A stretch of DNA of 64,000 bases from assembly GCA_964016885.1 (NCBI GenBank), contig OZ024744.1:70978348-71042347 (forward strand). Direction: 5' to 3'. This document shows positions 20,773 through 32,247 of the stretch, piece after piece; within the stretch, counting starts at the first letter, position 1, and every line of letters begins with the position of its first letter. Under the pieces are notes generated by a model. The model saw only the letters and a list, made by a program, of their open reading frames with translations. It did no database searches and was not told where the DNA came from. The DNA comes from Eledone cirrhosa. Its lineage: Eukaryota > Mollusca > Cephalopoda > Octopoda > Eledonidae. The position numbers were made by a program, and so were the translations under genes.

Positions 20773-20869
20773 GCAATAGTAATGGAAGGGCAATAGTAAT
20801 GGAACAAGCAACAAGTTCACATACTTATTTTTGAAAGGAAAAGATTTTCTGAGCCTGTTGGTTTCAAGG

Positions 20870-23085
20870 TTTGATAACAAAAACAACAAGAACAACAGCA
20901 ACTTGCAACAACAACTTCAACAACGACAAAAAAAAAACACTAATGATAAAAAGAAAAAAAAAGGACAAAAAAAAAAACTGAAAAATAATAAAAACAATAA
21001 ATAACTGCAAACATCAATTCAGCAGCAATAAGTCAATCAAACATTAGAAAATCAACCACCACCACTATCACCAACAACACCACCACCATCACTATCACCA
21101 ACAACACCACCATCACCACTATCACCAACAACACCACCATCACCACCATCACCACCATCACCCGCAACACCATCACCACCACCGTCTCCAACAAAACCAT
21201 CAACAACACCACCACCACCACTATCACCAACAACACCACCATCACCACCATCATCTGCAACACCATCACCACCACCGTCTCCAACAAAACCATCAACAAC
21301 ACCACCACCACCACCACCACCACCACTATCACCAACAACACCACCATCACCACCATCACCTGCAACACCATCACCACCACCGTCTCCAACAAAACCATCA
21401 CCAACAACACCACCACCAACACCACCACCATCACCAACATCACCATCACTGACAACACCACCACAATCACTGATAATACCACAACCACCACCATCACCAA
21501 CACCACCTACAACACCAACAACACCATCAACACCACCTACAACACCAACAACACCAACAACAACACCATCAACACCACCACCAATACCACCACCACCAAC
21601 AACAACAACAACAACAGCAACAACACCATCACCACCAACACCACCACTACCATCACCAACGAAAACGACCACCACCACCACCACCACTACCACCAACACC
21701 ATCACCAATAACACCATTACCGACAACACCACCACCACTTACAACAACACCACCACCAACACCATCACCAACACCAACAACACCGCCATCACCAACTCCA
21801 CCACCACCACCAACAAGAACACCACCACAATCATCACCAACAACACCACCACCAACAGCAACACCACCAACTCCAACACCACCACCATCACCAACATCAC
21901 CATCACTGACAACACCACCACCATCACCAACACCACCTACAACACCAACAACACCAACAACACCACCACCACCACCAACTCCAACACCACCACCATCACC
22001 AACGGAACCAACAAAAACACCAACAACACCATCACCACCAACATCACCAGCAACACCACTGCCACCATCATCACCAACAACACTAACACCACCCATACCA
22101 AAGCCACCACCATCACCATCACCAACAACACTACCACCATCATCGCCACCACCACTATCACCAACACCACCGACGCCTCCACCACCATTAACAACAACAC
22201 TACCACCACCTTCGCCAGCAACACCAACGACGACCACCATCAATAACACCAGCACCAACACCATCACCAACACCACCACCACCACCACCACCACCAACAC
22301 CATCAGTAACACCACAAATAACAACACTACCACCATCACCAACAACACCAGCAACCACCACCATCACCAACAACACCAACACCAACACTAACACCATCAC
22401 CATCACCAACACCAACACCACCACCACCACCACCACCAACACCATCAGTAACACCACAAATAACAACACTACCACCATCACCAACAACACCAGCAACCAC
22501 CACCATCACCAACAACACCAACACCACCACCAACACCATCACCAACACCACCACCACCACCACCACCAACACCATCACCAACACCATCACCAACACCACC
22601 ACCACCACCAACACCACCAACACCACAAATAACAACACTACCACCATCACCAACAACACCAGCAACCACCACCATCACCAACAACACCAACACCAACACT
22701 AACACCATCACCAACACCATCACCAACACCACCACCACCACCACCACAAATAACAACACCACCACAATCACTGATAATACCACAACCACCACCATCACCA
22801 ACACCACCTACAACACCAACAACACCATCAACACCACCTACAACACCAACAACACCAACAACAACACCATCAACACCACCACCAATACCACCACTACCAC
22901 CATCACCAACAACACCAGCAACCACCACCATCACCAACAGCACCACCACCAACACTAACACCACCACCAACACCATCATCAACACCAGCACCAACACCAT
23001 CGCCAACACCAACACCACCACCACCACCATCACCACCACCACCGCAGCTATCATATTCTCTGCAACTGTGAGATCTGTAACAGGT
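20870..23085. repeat. CAA/ACC/ATC-rich trinucleotide array, about 2.2 kb
   Basis: Starts as (AAC)n with A runs, then from about 21040 is almost wholly ACC, ATC, AAC and CCA triplets with higher-order units of 30-150 bases that recur (for example near 21180, 21270 and 21380, and again near 22320, 22470 and 22640). The plus strand is almost free of G. Long Val/Met/Gly frames on the minus strand follow from the triplet composition and are not genes. Confidence 0.95.
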
Positions 23086-23271
23086 TAACAGACAACAGCA
23101 GCAATCAAAATTTCAACAACAACAATAACAACAGCTACAGCACAAGAACAACAGGAGGAACAAGAAGAATAAGCTTGTCAAACAAATCCAACACTACAAA
23201 CTGAAATAATAAGATTTAAAAAAAAAGAGAACTCATAAGTAACAAAGGAAGAAAACTTTTACTCGCTGTGT

Positions 23272-23452
23272 TGCATGCATGCATGCATGCATGCATGTAT
23301 GCATGCATGTATGTATGTATGTATGTATGTATGTATGTATGTATGCATGTATGCATGCATGTATGTATGTATGTATGTATGTATGTATGTATGTATGTAT
23401 GTATGCATGTATGTATGTATGTATGCATGCATGCATGCATGCATGCATGTAT
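23272..23452. repeat. (ATGT)n/(ATGC)n tetranucleotide array
   Basis: About 180 bases of ATGT with blocks of self-complementary ATGC at both ends. Confidence 0.95.
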
Positions 23453-23592
23453 GGTGCCGTAACTCCTGATAGAGTTGTGGGGACGCTGTATTGACATACA
23501 GCGTTTCATGGGCATTTTAAAGCCTGTCGGAGTGGGAGTCCATCGCTCTCCGGGCCTGTGTACAGCAGATTTTTTCCACAGAATGATAGAAA

Positions 23593-23682
<90 letters not shown>

Positions 23683-23880
23683 GAGGAAATGAGAAAGGGA
23701 TACAGAGGAAGAATCGACCCCAGTACTAGACTAGCACTTTTTTTTTATCGACCTTGAAAGGATGAAAAGCAAAGTTGACTTTGGCAGGATTTGAACTCAG
23801 AGAGCAGAGAATCTGAATGAATACCATAAAGTATTCTATCCAACGTTCTAATGACTCTACCAATTTGCTGCTTGGCAAGA
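23453..23880 (+). repeat. Composite repeat, copy 1, with expanded (GA)n
   Basis: Starts 'gtaactcctgatagagttg', continues 'acgctgtattgacatacagc', 'gggcattttaa', '(GA)n', then a SINE-A-like body on the minus strand ('tttatcgaccttgaaagga', 'ggatttgaactcag') with a distinct head ending 'ttctaatgactct'. The same order occurs at 26460-26765, where the GA run is only about 14 bases. Confidence 0.7.
23594..23690. repeat. (GA)n microsatellite
   Basis: About 95 bases of GA inside the composite repeat. Confidence 0.95.
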
Positions 23881-24039
23881 AGTCATACAGATGATCAAAG
23901 AGTACATTGCTTCATAAGTACCAAAACCATGAAACTTGTACACAATACACCAGGTCTAAACACAAAAGAACCAAACTCCCATTGTCACTGCCTCCATCGT
24001 TCCCGATCTCCCAGTCTCTCACTATTATGAGCAAATGAG

Positions 24040-24260
24040 GGCCCACATGCTGGTTGGCCTACAGCCCCCATGGGTACAGAATGGAGAAGGTGTTTACCCG
24101 GACAATGGTGAGGGAGGACACACTGGAACAGCCATTCCTGCTCGTGAAACTCACACCTGCGGGTAGCGAACTCTATGTCAAAGGTGGTGAGTAGGGAGTG
24201 GTCCTAGGGTCAAGGATACCAGAACTCTCCACTGCCATGGGCTCAACCACAAACCTGTTG
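24040..24260 (-). pseudogene. LINE-C C-terminal fragment, heavily decayed
   Basis: Minus strand reads PMAVESSGILDPRTTPYS, matching the VAVETSGVLGPRETSLL-type block of the other LINE-C copies (40950-41230, 44301-44705, 45227-45637, 49020-49529). Stops follow immediately. Confidence 0.5.
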
Positions 24261-24479
24261 GAGAACGACCAATATAAAACTATAAAAGTAGAAAGACTGA
24301 CCAATATTCAGATAGAAAAATGCATGAACTAGTGTAGAGAGCAAAATAATTTTTTGTTTGAGGCAAGCAGAAATATAGGGCAGTTGACATCATATTTGTC
24401 TCAGAGACCAAAGCCAGGAACCACTTCAATCCTTCATTTAAGAGTGAGGATTTAATTCTCATACCAGCATATAATAATG

Positions 24480-24690
24480 GTAACATGATAATGAAAATTA
24501 TTGTGTACAGTTCTCAGGTGCACTACAACTCATCAAAGGTGCATGTATAGTACATAAAATAATGTACAAATGTCAGTAAAGTGAACAATGTATGAGTCAT
24601 GAAATACATGTGTGTATGTCTATGTCTATGGAGGGGGAATATCAGGTGTAGTGTTGGCGAATTTCTGGAAGCATAGGTAGGCAAGAAAGG
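24480..24690 (-). mobile_element. CR1-like LINE 3' UTR fragment
   Basis: Closely matches 39605-39785, the 3' end of the CR1-like copy: 'gtgtacagttctcaggtgcactac', 'aaaataatgtacaaa' and 'atcaggtgtag' appear in the same order. No coding part retained. Confidence 0.65.
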
Positions 24691-24899
24691 AAGATGTGAG
24701 TGATGGATGTGTTACCAAAAATACATATCTCATTACTGATGGAAACTATTTTGTCCAATGCAGACAAAAGAACCATATTGAAAATCCAAAAACCTAAGAA
24801 AGGAAAGCAAGTTGGGGATAAACATAGAACTCTCAATCTAAACAGACCAGAAAAGGATTGAAGCCATCCTTACAAAAAGTAAATTCCAAAATAACATTT

Positions 24900-25440
24900 A
24901 TTTATTTGTGATATTTGAAAGGATAGGACTCAGGAAAGGGCAGGCCTCACTGCTGTCAATCCTACAAAGACAAATGTAACAATACCAACAACAGAAGCAG
25001 CAGCAACAACAGCAATAGAAACAACACCCAACACCTACAACATCAACAGAAACCAACACTAATGCGCATAAAACCAATTCCACCACCAACACCACCACAA
25101 CCATAAACAAAAGAAACTCTCTATCATCCACACGTCTATCCATTCACAAAAACAGCCGTGTATATCCTGTATATACTTACACATACATGTCTTCCAGTAC
25201 ATTGCATAATGAGTGTAAAGGAAGACTGTCATAAGGGACCTTTGTCGAGATGAAGAGAAAAAAGGACCACTCCAAGCTGAAAGCCAGATTTGGTGGAAAG
25301 GAAGAAAACACTTCATTCATCCACCAACACTACCACCACAACAATAACATAACCACAACCATAACCACAACCATAACCACATACAAACAAAGAATGAAGA
25401 CAAAAATAAATACACCTACATCAACAACAAAACAACAGCC
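24900..25440. other. AAC/ACC-rich low-complexity and unassigned sequence
   Basis: Triplet-rich patches at 24975-25110 and 25320-25440 separated by unique-looking sequence. Nothing coding recognised. Confidence 0.4.
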
Positions 25441-25589
25441 AGACACAAATCCAGCTTGTGAACTTATGTCATTTATTCTATTATGTGTATGCTTTTTGTA
25501 GACGTAAAATCCAATCTCGCTATCTTCAATTCAGTATTCATGCCAACCCTTACCTATGGTGTTTGTGGACTCTGCCCCAACGACCCTCT

Positions 25590-25757
25590 ACCGATACTCT
25601 GACGCTATGCTTTGCAGCATAAAGTTATGGTCCTTTACAGTCTCAGTTCAAATCCCACCGAGATTAACTTTGCCTTTCATCCCTATAGGGTCAATAAAAT
25701 AAAGTACCAGTAATGCACTGGGATAACTGCTGGCCTTGTGCTAAAAGTAGAAACAAT
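25590..25757 (+). mobile_element. SINE-A copy
   Basis: Head 'tgctttgcagcataaagtt', body and 3' end 'ccttgtgctaaaagtagaaac'. Its 3' end runs directly into (CTT)n. Confidence 0.8.
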
Positions 25758-25862
25758 TCTTCTTCTTCTTCTTCTTCTTCTTCTTCTTCTTCTTCTTCTC
25801 CTTCTCCTTCTCCTCCTCCTCCTTCTTCTTCTTCTTCTTCTCCTCCTCCTCCTTCTCCTTTG
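25757..25862. repeat. (CTT)n/(CCT)n polypyrimidine tract
   Basis: About 105 bases of pure pyrimidine on the plus strand. Confidence 0.95.
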
Positions 25863-25984
25863 CCCACTTTTTCCTGAGAGGGTCGTTGGGGCAGAGTCCA
25901 CAAACGCCATAGGTAAGAGTTGGCATGAATACCAAATTGAAGATAGCGAGATTGGATTTTATGTCTACAAAAAGGACCATAATA

Positions 25985-26166
25985 GTTGTTTCTATTTTAG
26001 GCACAAGGCCAGCAATTACCCAGTACATTACTGGTACTTTATTTTATCGACCCTGTAAGGATGAAAGGCAAAGTAAACCTCGGCGGGATTTGAACTCAGA
26101 CTGTAAAGGGACGTAACTATGCTAGAAAGCATGGCGTCCAACCCTCTACTGATACTGCCAATTCAA
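25985..26166 (-). mobile_element. SINE-A copy, full length
   Basis: Minus strand from head ('ggcagtatcagtagagggt') to 3' end ('gcctaaaatagaaac'). Confidence 0.85.
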
Positions 26167-26169
26167 AGG

Positions 26170-26420
26170 ACCATAATAATTGTTTCTACTTTAGGCACAA
26201 GGCCAGCAATTACCCAGGATTTCTTTACTGGCCTTCTAATTTAGGTACAAGACCAGCAATTTGTGAGAAGGGAAAGTTGATTAAATTGACTCCAGTACTT
26301 AACTGGTACTTTATTTTATCAACCTTGGAAGGATGAAAGGCAAAGTTGATCTCAGCACTAAAAGGTTGTAGCTAAATGTTACAAAGCTGCCTGATGTTCC
26401 CCCAATACTGCCAATCCACT
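26170..26420 (-). mobile_element. Two overlapping or nested SINE-A partial copies
   Basis: Two SINE-A 3' ends occur in tandem (plus-strand 'gcacaaggccagcaatt' at 26195 and 'gtacaagaccagcaatt' at 26245), followed by one body and one head, so one 3' end belongs to a truncated copy. Confidence 0.65.
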
Positions 26421-26459
26421 GCCCTTGAATAGATAACAACAAATAACAACAACAGTATC

Positions 26460-26765
26460 TATGTTCCCATAACTCCTGATAGAGTTGTAGAGGCGCTGTA
26501 TTGACATACAACGTTTCTTGGGCATTTTAAGTCTGGCAGAGCCCATCCCTCTCCAGGCCTGAGTAGAGCAGATTTCTTCCAGAGAAAGATAGAAAGCGAG
26601 AGAGAGGAAGAATCAAGCACCAGTGCTAAACTGGTACTTTTATTTTATCAACCTCAAAAGGATGAAAGGCAAAGTTGACCTCGGTGGGATTTGAACTCAG
26701 AGAGCAGAGAGCCGGAACAAACAACATAAAGCATTCTATCCAACGTTCTAATGACTCAGCAACAA
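26460..26765 (+). repeat. Composite repeat, copy 2, short (GA)n
   Basis: Same order of blocks as 23453-23880, here with a 14-base GA-rich spacer. Confidence 0.7.
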
Positions 26766-26980
26766 GTGTACAGAACAATAATATAACAAGAAAAAAAGGA
26801 ACGACAAAGGTTGATTTGGGGACACCCCACAAACAACCCCAGATTATCTTGAAACAAAGGCAAGAGCCTTATCTAAGTTCTTGCCACCATCTGATAGCTG
26901 CACTGTTAGTGTCAGCCCATTTAGTCACACCAATTTTGTCATGTTTTGCTAACTTTTATCACATTTTCTGGTGGTCCTTA
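26766..26980. other. Short unassigned stretch
   Basis: No repeat or coding match recognised. Confidence 0.35.
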
Positions 26981-27304
26981 ATCCTTTAGCATTTAAACCG
27001 GCTGTATTTGGCCAGAATTCTCTCACCCCTTTCTGTTCAAACCGACTGTAACTGACCACTTATACTGATGTTAAGGTATTGTTCTCAAAGTAAATAATTG
27101 TTTCTATTTTAGGCACAAGGCCAGCAATTACCCAGTATATTACTGGTACTTTACTTTATCGACCCCGTAAGGATGAAAGGCAAAGTTAACCTCGGCAGGA
27201 TTTGAACTCAGATCATAAAGGGACGTAACTCTATGCGTCAAAGCATGGCGTCCGACCCTCTACCGATACTGCCAAATCAAAATCTCATAGATTCGATATT
27301 ATGC
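26981..27304 (-). mobile_element. TTAA MITE split by a SINE-A
   Basis: MITE left part from TTAATCCTTTAGCATTT to 'gttctcaaagtaaata' (about 27097), then a SINE-A, then MITE core 'caaaatctcatagattcgat' to 27304, where the LINE-A fragment begins. One terminus base is changed (TCC for CCC) and the far end is lost. Confidence 0.75.
27096..27276 (-). mobile_element. SINE-A copy inside a MITE
   Basis: Full-length minus copy, head 'ggcagtatcggtagagggt' to 3' end 'ttgtgcctaaaatagaaac'. Confidence 0.85.
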
Positions 27305-28150
27305 TAATTCAGTCACCTGAGTGACTGAATTAGCAGTGGAAGTTGGTGTTCTGAAAGTACAGTAACCAGGGTAAGAACAGAATGGAAAGGAGCTACTGCC
27401 ACTGCTAGCTGCAAAAGGCTTTTCCCTCAAAATGAAAGGCAGACTGTATGATGCGTGCATATGAACAGCAATGTTACATGGTAGTGAGACCCGGGCGCCA
27501 TGTGTAGAAGACTTGTGTAGATTAGAAAGAAATGAAGCCTGCATGCTCCGATGGAGGTGTAATAGTAATATAAGCGAACAGCAAAGCATAAACGAATTGA
27601 GAGAGAGACTGAGCATAAGAGGAATCAAATAGTGTGTGCAGGAGAGGAGATTACGTTGGTATGGACATGTGATGCGTATGAAGGATGACAGCTGGAGCGG
27701 GGAGACCCAAGAAGACCTGGGATGGGGTGATAAAAGGTGACCTTGCCCAATTGCACCTCTCAAAGGTGATGACACAGGACTGAGACCTCTGGCGTTACGC
27801 AGTAATTCAGAAGACCAGAGTTTCCACGGGTACAGGCTGAAGCTGAAGCATATACAGAGTATGCACCACCCCTCTCTCACTGTAAAGTGGTCGTGTAGGT
27901 GTCATGACAAAAAAGCACCCAGCCCACACTATAAAGTAGTCATGTAGGCGCTACAGTAAGAAAGCACCCAGTACTCACTGTAAATGAGGTTGGTGTTAGG
28001 AAGGGCATCCAGCTGTAGAAATCAACCCAAAATCAGTTCCATATGATCAAGACATGGTCACTTGACCTCGCATTGCCCACAACAGGACAACCCGTCTAAC
28101 CCATGCTAGCGTGGAAAAATGGGCGTAAAAGAGTGATGATGATGATGATG
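27303..28150 (+). pseudogene. LINE-A, 5'-truncated decayed copy
   Basis: Starts at the block equal to LGDRISN in the intact LINE-A and runs through the C-terminus and 3' UTR to (GAT)n. Multiple frameshifts and stops. A 32-base palindrome (27303-27334) sits exactly at its 5' junction. The 3' UTR has the two 45-base units and 'ggttggtgttaggaagggc'. Confidence 0.8.
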
Positions 28151-28274
28151 ATGATATATATATACATATATATATATATAGAGAGAGAGAGAGAGTAAGT
28201 AGAATCAAAGTCAGTATTGCAGCATATGTACAAACTTTATTGACATATTACAATTGTTCAGCTCAAAATACAAT

Positions 28275-28378
28275 CATAATGACGGGGCCCAAGTCTTCTT
28301 TAACATCTCCTCAGATATGCGAGTTTATATGTGCGTATCTGGGGAGATGTCAACAAAGAGTCAGGCCCCGTCATTATG
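28275..28378. repeat. Fold-back element, about 46-base arms
   Basis: Arms 28275-28320 and 28333-28378 are imperfect reverse complements, beginning and ending with CATAATGACGGGGCC / GGCCCCGTCATTATG. Confidence 0.75.
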
Positions 28379-28419
28379 CCGACCGGACACTGCCCACAAC
28401 AGGACATAACGCATCGCCC

Positions 28420-28429
28420 GGTCTATATA

Positions 28430-28461
<32 letters not shown>

Positions 28462-28494
28462 CAATATATATATGTAATATATGTATATAGATAC

Positions 28495-28535
<41 letters not shown>
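28420..28535. repeat. (TA)n microsatellite
   Basis: Alternating TA with short interruptions. Confidence 0.9.
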
Positions 28536-28538
<3 letters not shown>

Positions 28539-28945
28539 ACCCAATTACACCTCTCAAAGGCAATGGACGACACACGACCATGACCTCTGGCGTCACGCAG
28601 TAATACAGAGTACCCGACCTCCCATGGGTACAAGCTGAAGCATATAGACAATATGCCCCCACACCCTCCCACTGCAAGGTGGTTGTGGAGGTGCCACGGC
28701 AAAAAAGCACCCAGCCCACACTGTAAAGTGGACGTGTAGGCGCCACGAAAAAGCACCCAGCACTCACTGTAAATGAGGTTGGTGTTAGGAAGGGTATCCA
28801 GCTGTAGAAATCAAGCCAAATCAGTTCCTGTATGAGCAAGGCATGGTCAGCCGACCGGGCAATGCCCACAACAGGACAACTCGTCTAACCCGTGTTAGCG
28901 TGGAAGAACGGACGTAAAACGGTGATGATGATGATGATGATGATG
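28536..28945 (+). mobile_element. LINE-A 3' end, 5'-truncated
   Basis: Begins at the sequence encoding the TQLHLSK end of LINE-A and runs through stop, 3' UTR and (GAT)n with very high similarity to 13405-13806, so it is a young copy. Confidence 0.85.
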
Positions 28946-28954
28946 TATACACCC

Positions 28955-29251
28955 TATGAGTTGGTCGGGATGGTGAGACAACAAAAAGTGGCCAGTCCAC
29001 CCAGTAAGGTAATCATGCTAGTGACACAACAAAAAGTATCTAGTCCACCTTGTTAAGTGGTCGTTTCAGTGCCATGATGAAAACTACCTAATCTACACTG
29101 TAATGTGGTTGCCATTAGAAGGTAATCCAGCTGTAGAAACCAAGCCAAAATACAGATCTGTATGAGCAGGATGTGGTCACCTGACCTGAATTGTCTCATA
29201 ACATGACAACCCATCTAACCTATGCAAGTGTGTAAAGTGGATGTTAAATGA
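28955..29251 (+). mobile_element. VNTR-type LINE/SINE tail
   Basis: Three ~50-base units ('acaacaaaaagtggccagtcc', 'acacaacaaaaagtatctag' and a third) then 'ggtaatccagctgtagaaacc' and 'ctaacctatgcaagtgtg'. Its (GAT)n continues after the SINE at 29441. Confidence 0.7.
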
Positions 29252-29441
29252 TAATAATTGTTTCTATGTTTTGGCAGGCACAAGGCCAGCAATTACCCCA
29301 GTGCATTACTGGTACTTTATTTTATCGACTCCGCAAAGATTAAAGGCAAAGTTAACCTCAGCGGGATTTGAACTCAGTCCGTAAAGGGAAGTAACTATGC
29401 TGGAAAGCATGGCGTCCGACCCTCTACCTATACTGCCAAAT
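29252..29441 (-). mobile_element. SINE-A inserted in a (GAT)n tail
   Basis: Full-length minus copy placed between the end of the tail 'gttaaatgataata' and the rest of the (GAT)n run. Confidence 0.85.
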
Positions 29442-29491
29442 AATGATGATGATGATGGTGATAATGATGATGATGATGATGATGGTGATGG

Positions 29492-29551
<60 letters not shown>

Positions 29552-29625
29552 CGACGACGACGACAATGATGATGATGATTACAACGATGACGATGATGAT
29601 GAAGATGACGATTATGATGATATAC
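29441..29625. repeat. (GAT)n microsatellite, downstream half
   Basis: GAT/GGT/GAC triplets, the continuation of the LINE-derived tail. Confidence 0.95.
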
Positions 29626-29699
29626 ACGCAAACATATTTGTATATGCAATCTTTTAATGTGGGTTTTTCAAAAATCTTACGATCGATGCAATTAATAAA

Positions 29700-29825
29700 C
29701 ATGTGCTTGTGTGTGTATGTGTGTGTGTGTGCATGTGTGTGTGTATGTATGTGCGTGCGCGCATGTGTGTGTGTGTGTGTATGTCGTTGCATGCGTGCGT
29801 GTGCATGTGTGTGAGCATGTGTACA
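29700..29825. repeat. (TG)n-rich tract
   Basis: TG repeats with ATG and CG interruptions. Confidence 0.9.
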
Positions 29826-30029
29826 TAAGTTTGTGTTTTTTGTTTGTGAACATTTGGTTAGAATGTCTCAGGAAAGAATCTTTGACAGGAGACCCAGGGG
29901 TAAAAACCCTGAGCGAGATGGTTTGATGACATACATGAGCTTGGCTGGTCCAGCTTGGGGGTCCAGCTGGATCAGTTGGATCCGGTTGCTTATGACAGGA
30001 CCCACTACGACCCTCTCAGGAATAAGTGG

Positions 30030-30266
30030 GTGAAGGAGGAGGAGGAAGAGGAAGAGGGAGAAGTGGGTGAGGGGGAGGACAAGGACATGATGGGGGGGGG
30101 GTGACGAGAAGGAGGCGGACATGAGGGGGGCGATGAGTAGGAGGAGTAGGAGGACATGAGGGGGGGGGGGGCGAGGAGGAGGAAGATGAGGAGGAGAAGG
30201 AGGAGGACATGAGTGGAAGAAGAAGAAGAAGAAGAAGAAGAAGAAGAAGAAGAAGAAGAAGAAGAA
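30030..30266. repeat. Polypurine (GGA/GAA)n tract
   Basis: About 235 bases, nearly all purine on the plus strand, ending in (AAG)n. Confidence 0.95.
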
Positions 30267-30429
30267 GCACCACACCCCTTCGTGTTTCAGTTGAGTACAT
30301 CATCGCTAACAACATTTAATCTTGGTTTAAAACAAAAAACAAACATAACTTAGATAGAAGTAACAAACTATTTTAGTTCATTTATCTTACTTTAATATAC
30401 TTACATACATATCATGATATACATACTGG

Positions 30430-30806
30430 CATGCACACACACACACAGACACACACAGACATATACACATACGCATATACACATACACACACTAACACAC
30501 AGCATAACATACACAAACACACACACACTCAACATACACAAACACATACACTAACACACACATACACAAACACATACACAGACACAAATACACACACGCA
30601 AATACTCACACTCACACACACACACTTACACACAAACACATACACAGACACAAATACACATAAACAAATACACAATCACACACAAACACACACATACTCA
30701 CACTCACACACACACACACACTTACACAGACACACATTCACAAACACAGACACACATTCAAACACACACACACATTCATACACACACATACACACACACA
30801 CACAAT
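30430..30806. repeat. (CA)n-rich tract
   Basis: ACAC and ACATACAC repeats across about 375 bases. Confidence 0.95.
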
Positions 30807-30906
30807 GACCCTAATACTTATAGTAAAATGTGTAGTAGAAGATTTAAAGAAAAAAGTTTGAACATGGGAAGAAAATCTAGAATTTAAAGACTTCAGGGAA
30901 CATTAA

Positions 30907-31090
30907 CCCTACATCATTTACACCGGCCATATTCGGTCAGAATTCTCTCACCTCTTTCTGTTTAATACGGCTGTAACTTGCTGCTCATACTGATGTTAGT
31001 GTATTGTTCTCAAAATAAATAATATCAAAATCTCATAGATTCAATATTACATGAGATAATTATGTGAGGTAAAGTCTTTACTGAGAAAAT
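30907..31090 (-). mobile_element. TTAA MITE, one end truncated
   Basis: Starts at TTAA (30903-30906) then CCCTACATCATTTA, contains 'tgttctcaaaataaataat', and fades out near 31090 without a second terminus. Confidence 0.75.
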
Positions 31091-31312
31091 ATAATAGTAA
31101 AAAGAGAGAGTACATTTAGCAAAGAGAGAGATTTTAGTAGGAAATAAGGCAGACTCATGTTGCTTTAAGGCAATTGGCAAAGATCAATATGTAGAAGTTA
31201 GGAGGAATTCTATACTGTGTAATCAATGTAAACTAAGAATTGATAGTAGATTGGATAGGAATATACATAATGGATGCAAACTCTGCTAAGAGTGTTGCAA
31301 TCGCTTGTCAGT
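31091..31312. other. Unassigned AT-rich sequence
   Basis: No match recognised. Confidence 0.35.
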
Positions 31313-31590
31313 TTATAGAGTTTGGTGCACTTTTAGGCTACCGCCAACCATATGAACCTGTAACATATCCTGAACAAGCAATGCCTGTGCTTTGAAGATT
31401 TTCAAGTGGGGAAAGGCCTTGCACTTGACTAATCCCACTCTCTGAGCATCAAAAACACTACCTGAAAAGGAGAACTGGTCAACATCATCGGATGCTTCCA
31501 AAGCTGAAGGCTTTTTTTTTCGGAGTTTCCCACTCCTAGAAAGGTGTTGTGACAACAACTGGGGGCCTTTCACTCCCAGGTGGGGGGGGG
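31313..31590 (-). other. Unassigned open reading frame
   Basis: A minus-strand frame reading SGKLRKKKPSALEASDDVDQ, FSFSGSVFDAQRVGLVKC, then a K-A-Q-A-L-L-V-Q-D-M-L segment, ending TAA. The composition is protein-like and not simple-repeat derived. No start codon outside the flanking ACAT array and no family recognised. It could be part of an unknown retroelement or a host exon. Confidence 0.25.
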
Positions 31591-31599
31591 GGGGAAGTA

Positions 31600-31740
31600 C
31601 ATACATACACTCACACACATACATACATATATACATCCACACACTCACACATATACATACGTACATGCATACATACATTCATACATATATACACACATAC
31701 ATACATACACTCATACACATACATACATACTCACACATGC

Positions 31741-31771
<31 letters not shown>

Positions 31772-31797
31772 CACATGCACACATACATACACATAAT
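31600..31797. repeat. (ACAT)n/(CA)n array
   Basis: ACAT and ACAC units. Confidence 0.95.
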
Positions 31798-32065
31798 GTA
31801 ATGGGAAGAATACCAAACCATAGAAACCTTCAAAATAAATAAATATAAACAAATAGATAGAAAGGAACATCACAAGCCATACATCTTGGAGGGAATTAAT
31901 GCAGTCAGAAAGTGCAGCTAAAGCACTCAATAAGGGATTTTACCTGAGAGTTATAACATTACGTTTAGACAGCTATGCAAATTGAAGACAGTGACCGATA
32001 AGCGAGCCGCCAGGACCAGAACAACGGAAAAAACCGACTCAGGAAAATTATATATATACATACAC

Positions 32066-32247
32066 AGCCGTGAAGGTAACACGGTAAAAACCTCCCAGTC
32101 CACACTGTAAATGTGGTTGGTGTTAGGAAGGGCATCCAGCTGTAGAAAACCCACCAGACAGTCCTATACGAGCAAGACAACCAATCTTGCCTCAAGTGGG
32201 AAAACTCCCGTCCAAACCCATGCAAGCGTGGAAGATGGACGTTAAAC

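Larger units (their letters stand above)
25499..25972. repeat. Fold-back: inverted ~90-base LINE fragments around a SINE and (CTT)n
   Basis: Arms 25499-25588 (plus) and 25877-25972 (minus) are reverse complements. Each encodes SNLAIFNSVFMPTLTYG, a block resembling the 'IFRSVYVPTLTYG' motif after LINE RT domains. Between them are a SINE-A copy and a (CTT/CCT)n tract. An inverted duplication with the SINE at its centre is the simplest description. Confidence 0.7.

Noticed and set aside
21033..23054. Very long Val/Met/Gly-rich open frames
   Set aside because: They come from triplet repeats without stop codons and appear in several frames at once; no start context or non-repeat domain.
23268..23494. 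His/Cys/Met repeat peptides
   Set aside because: Translation of (ATGT)n/(ATGC)n in different frames.
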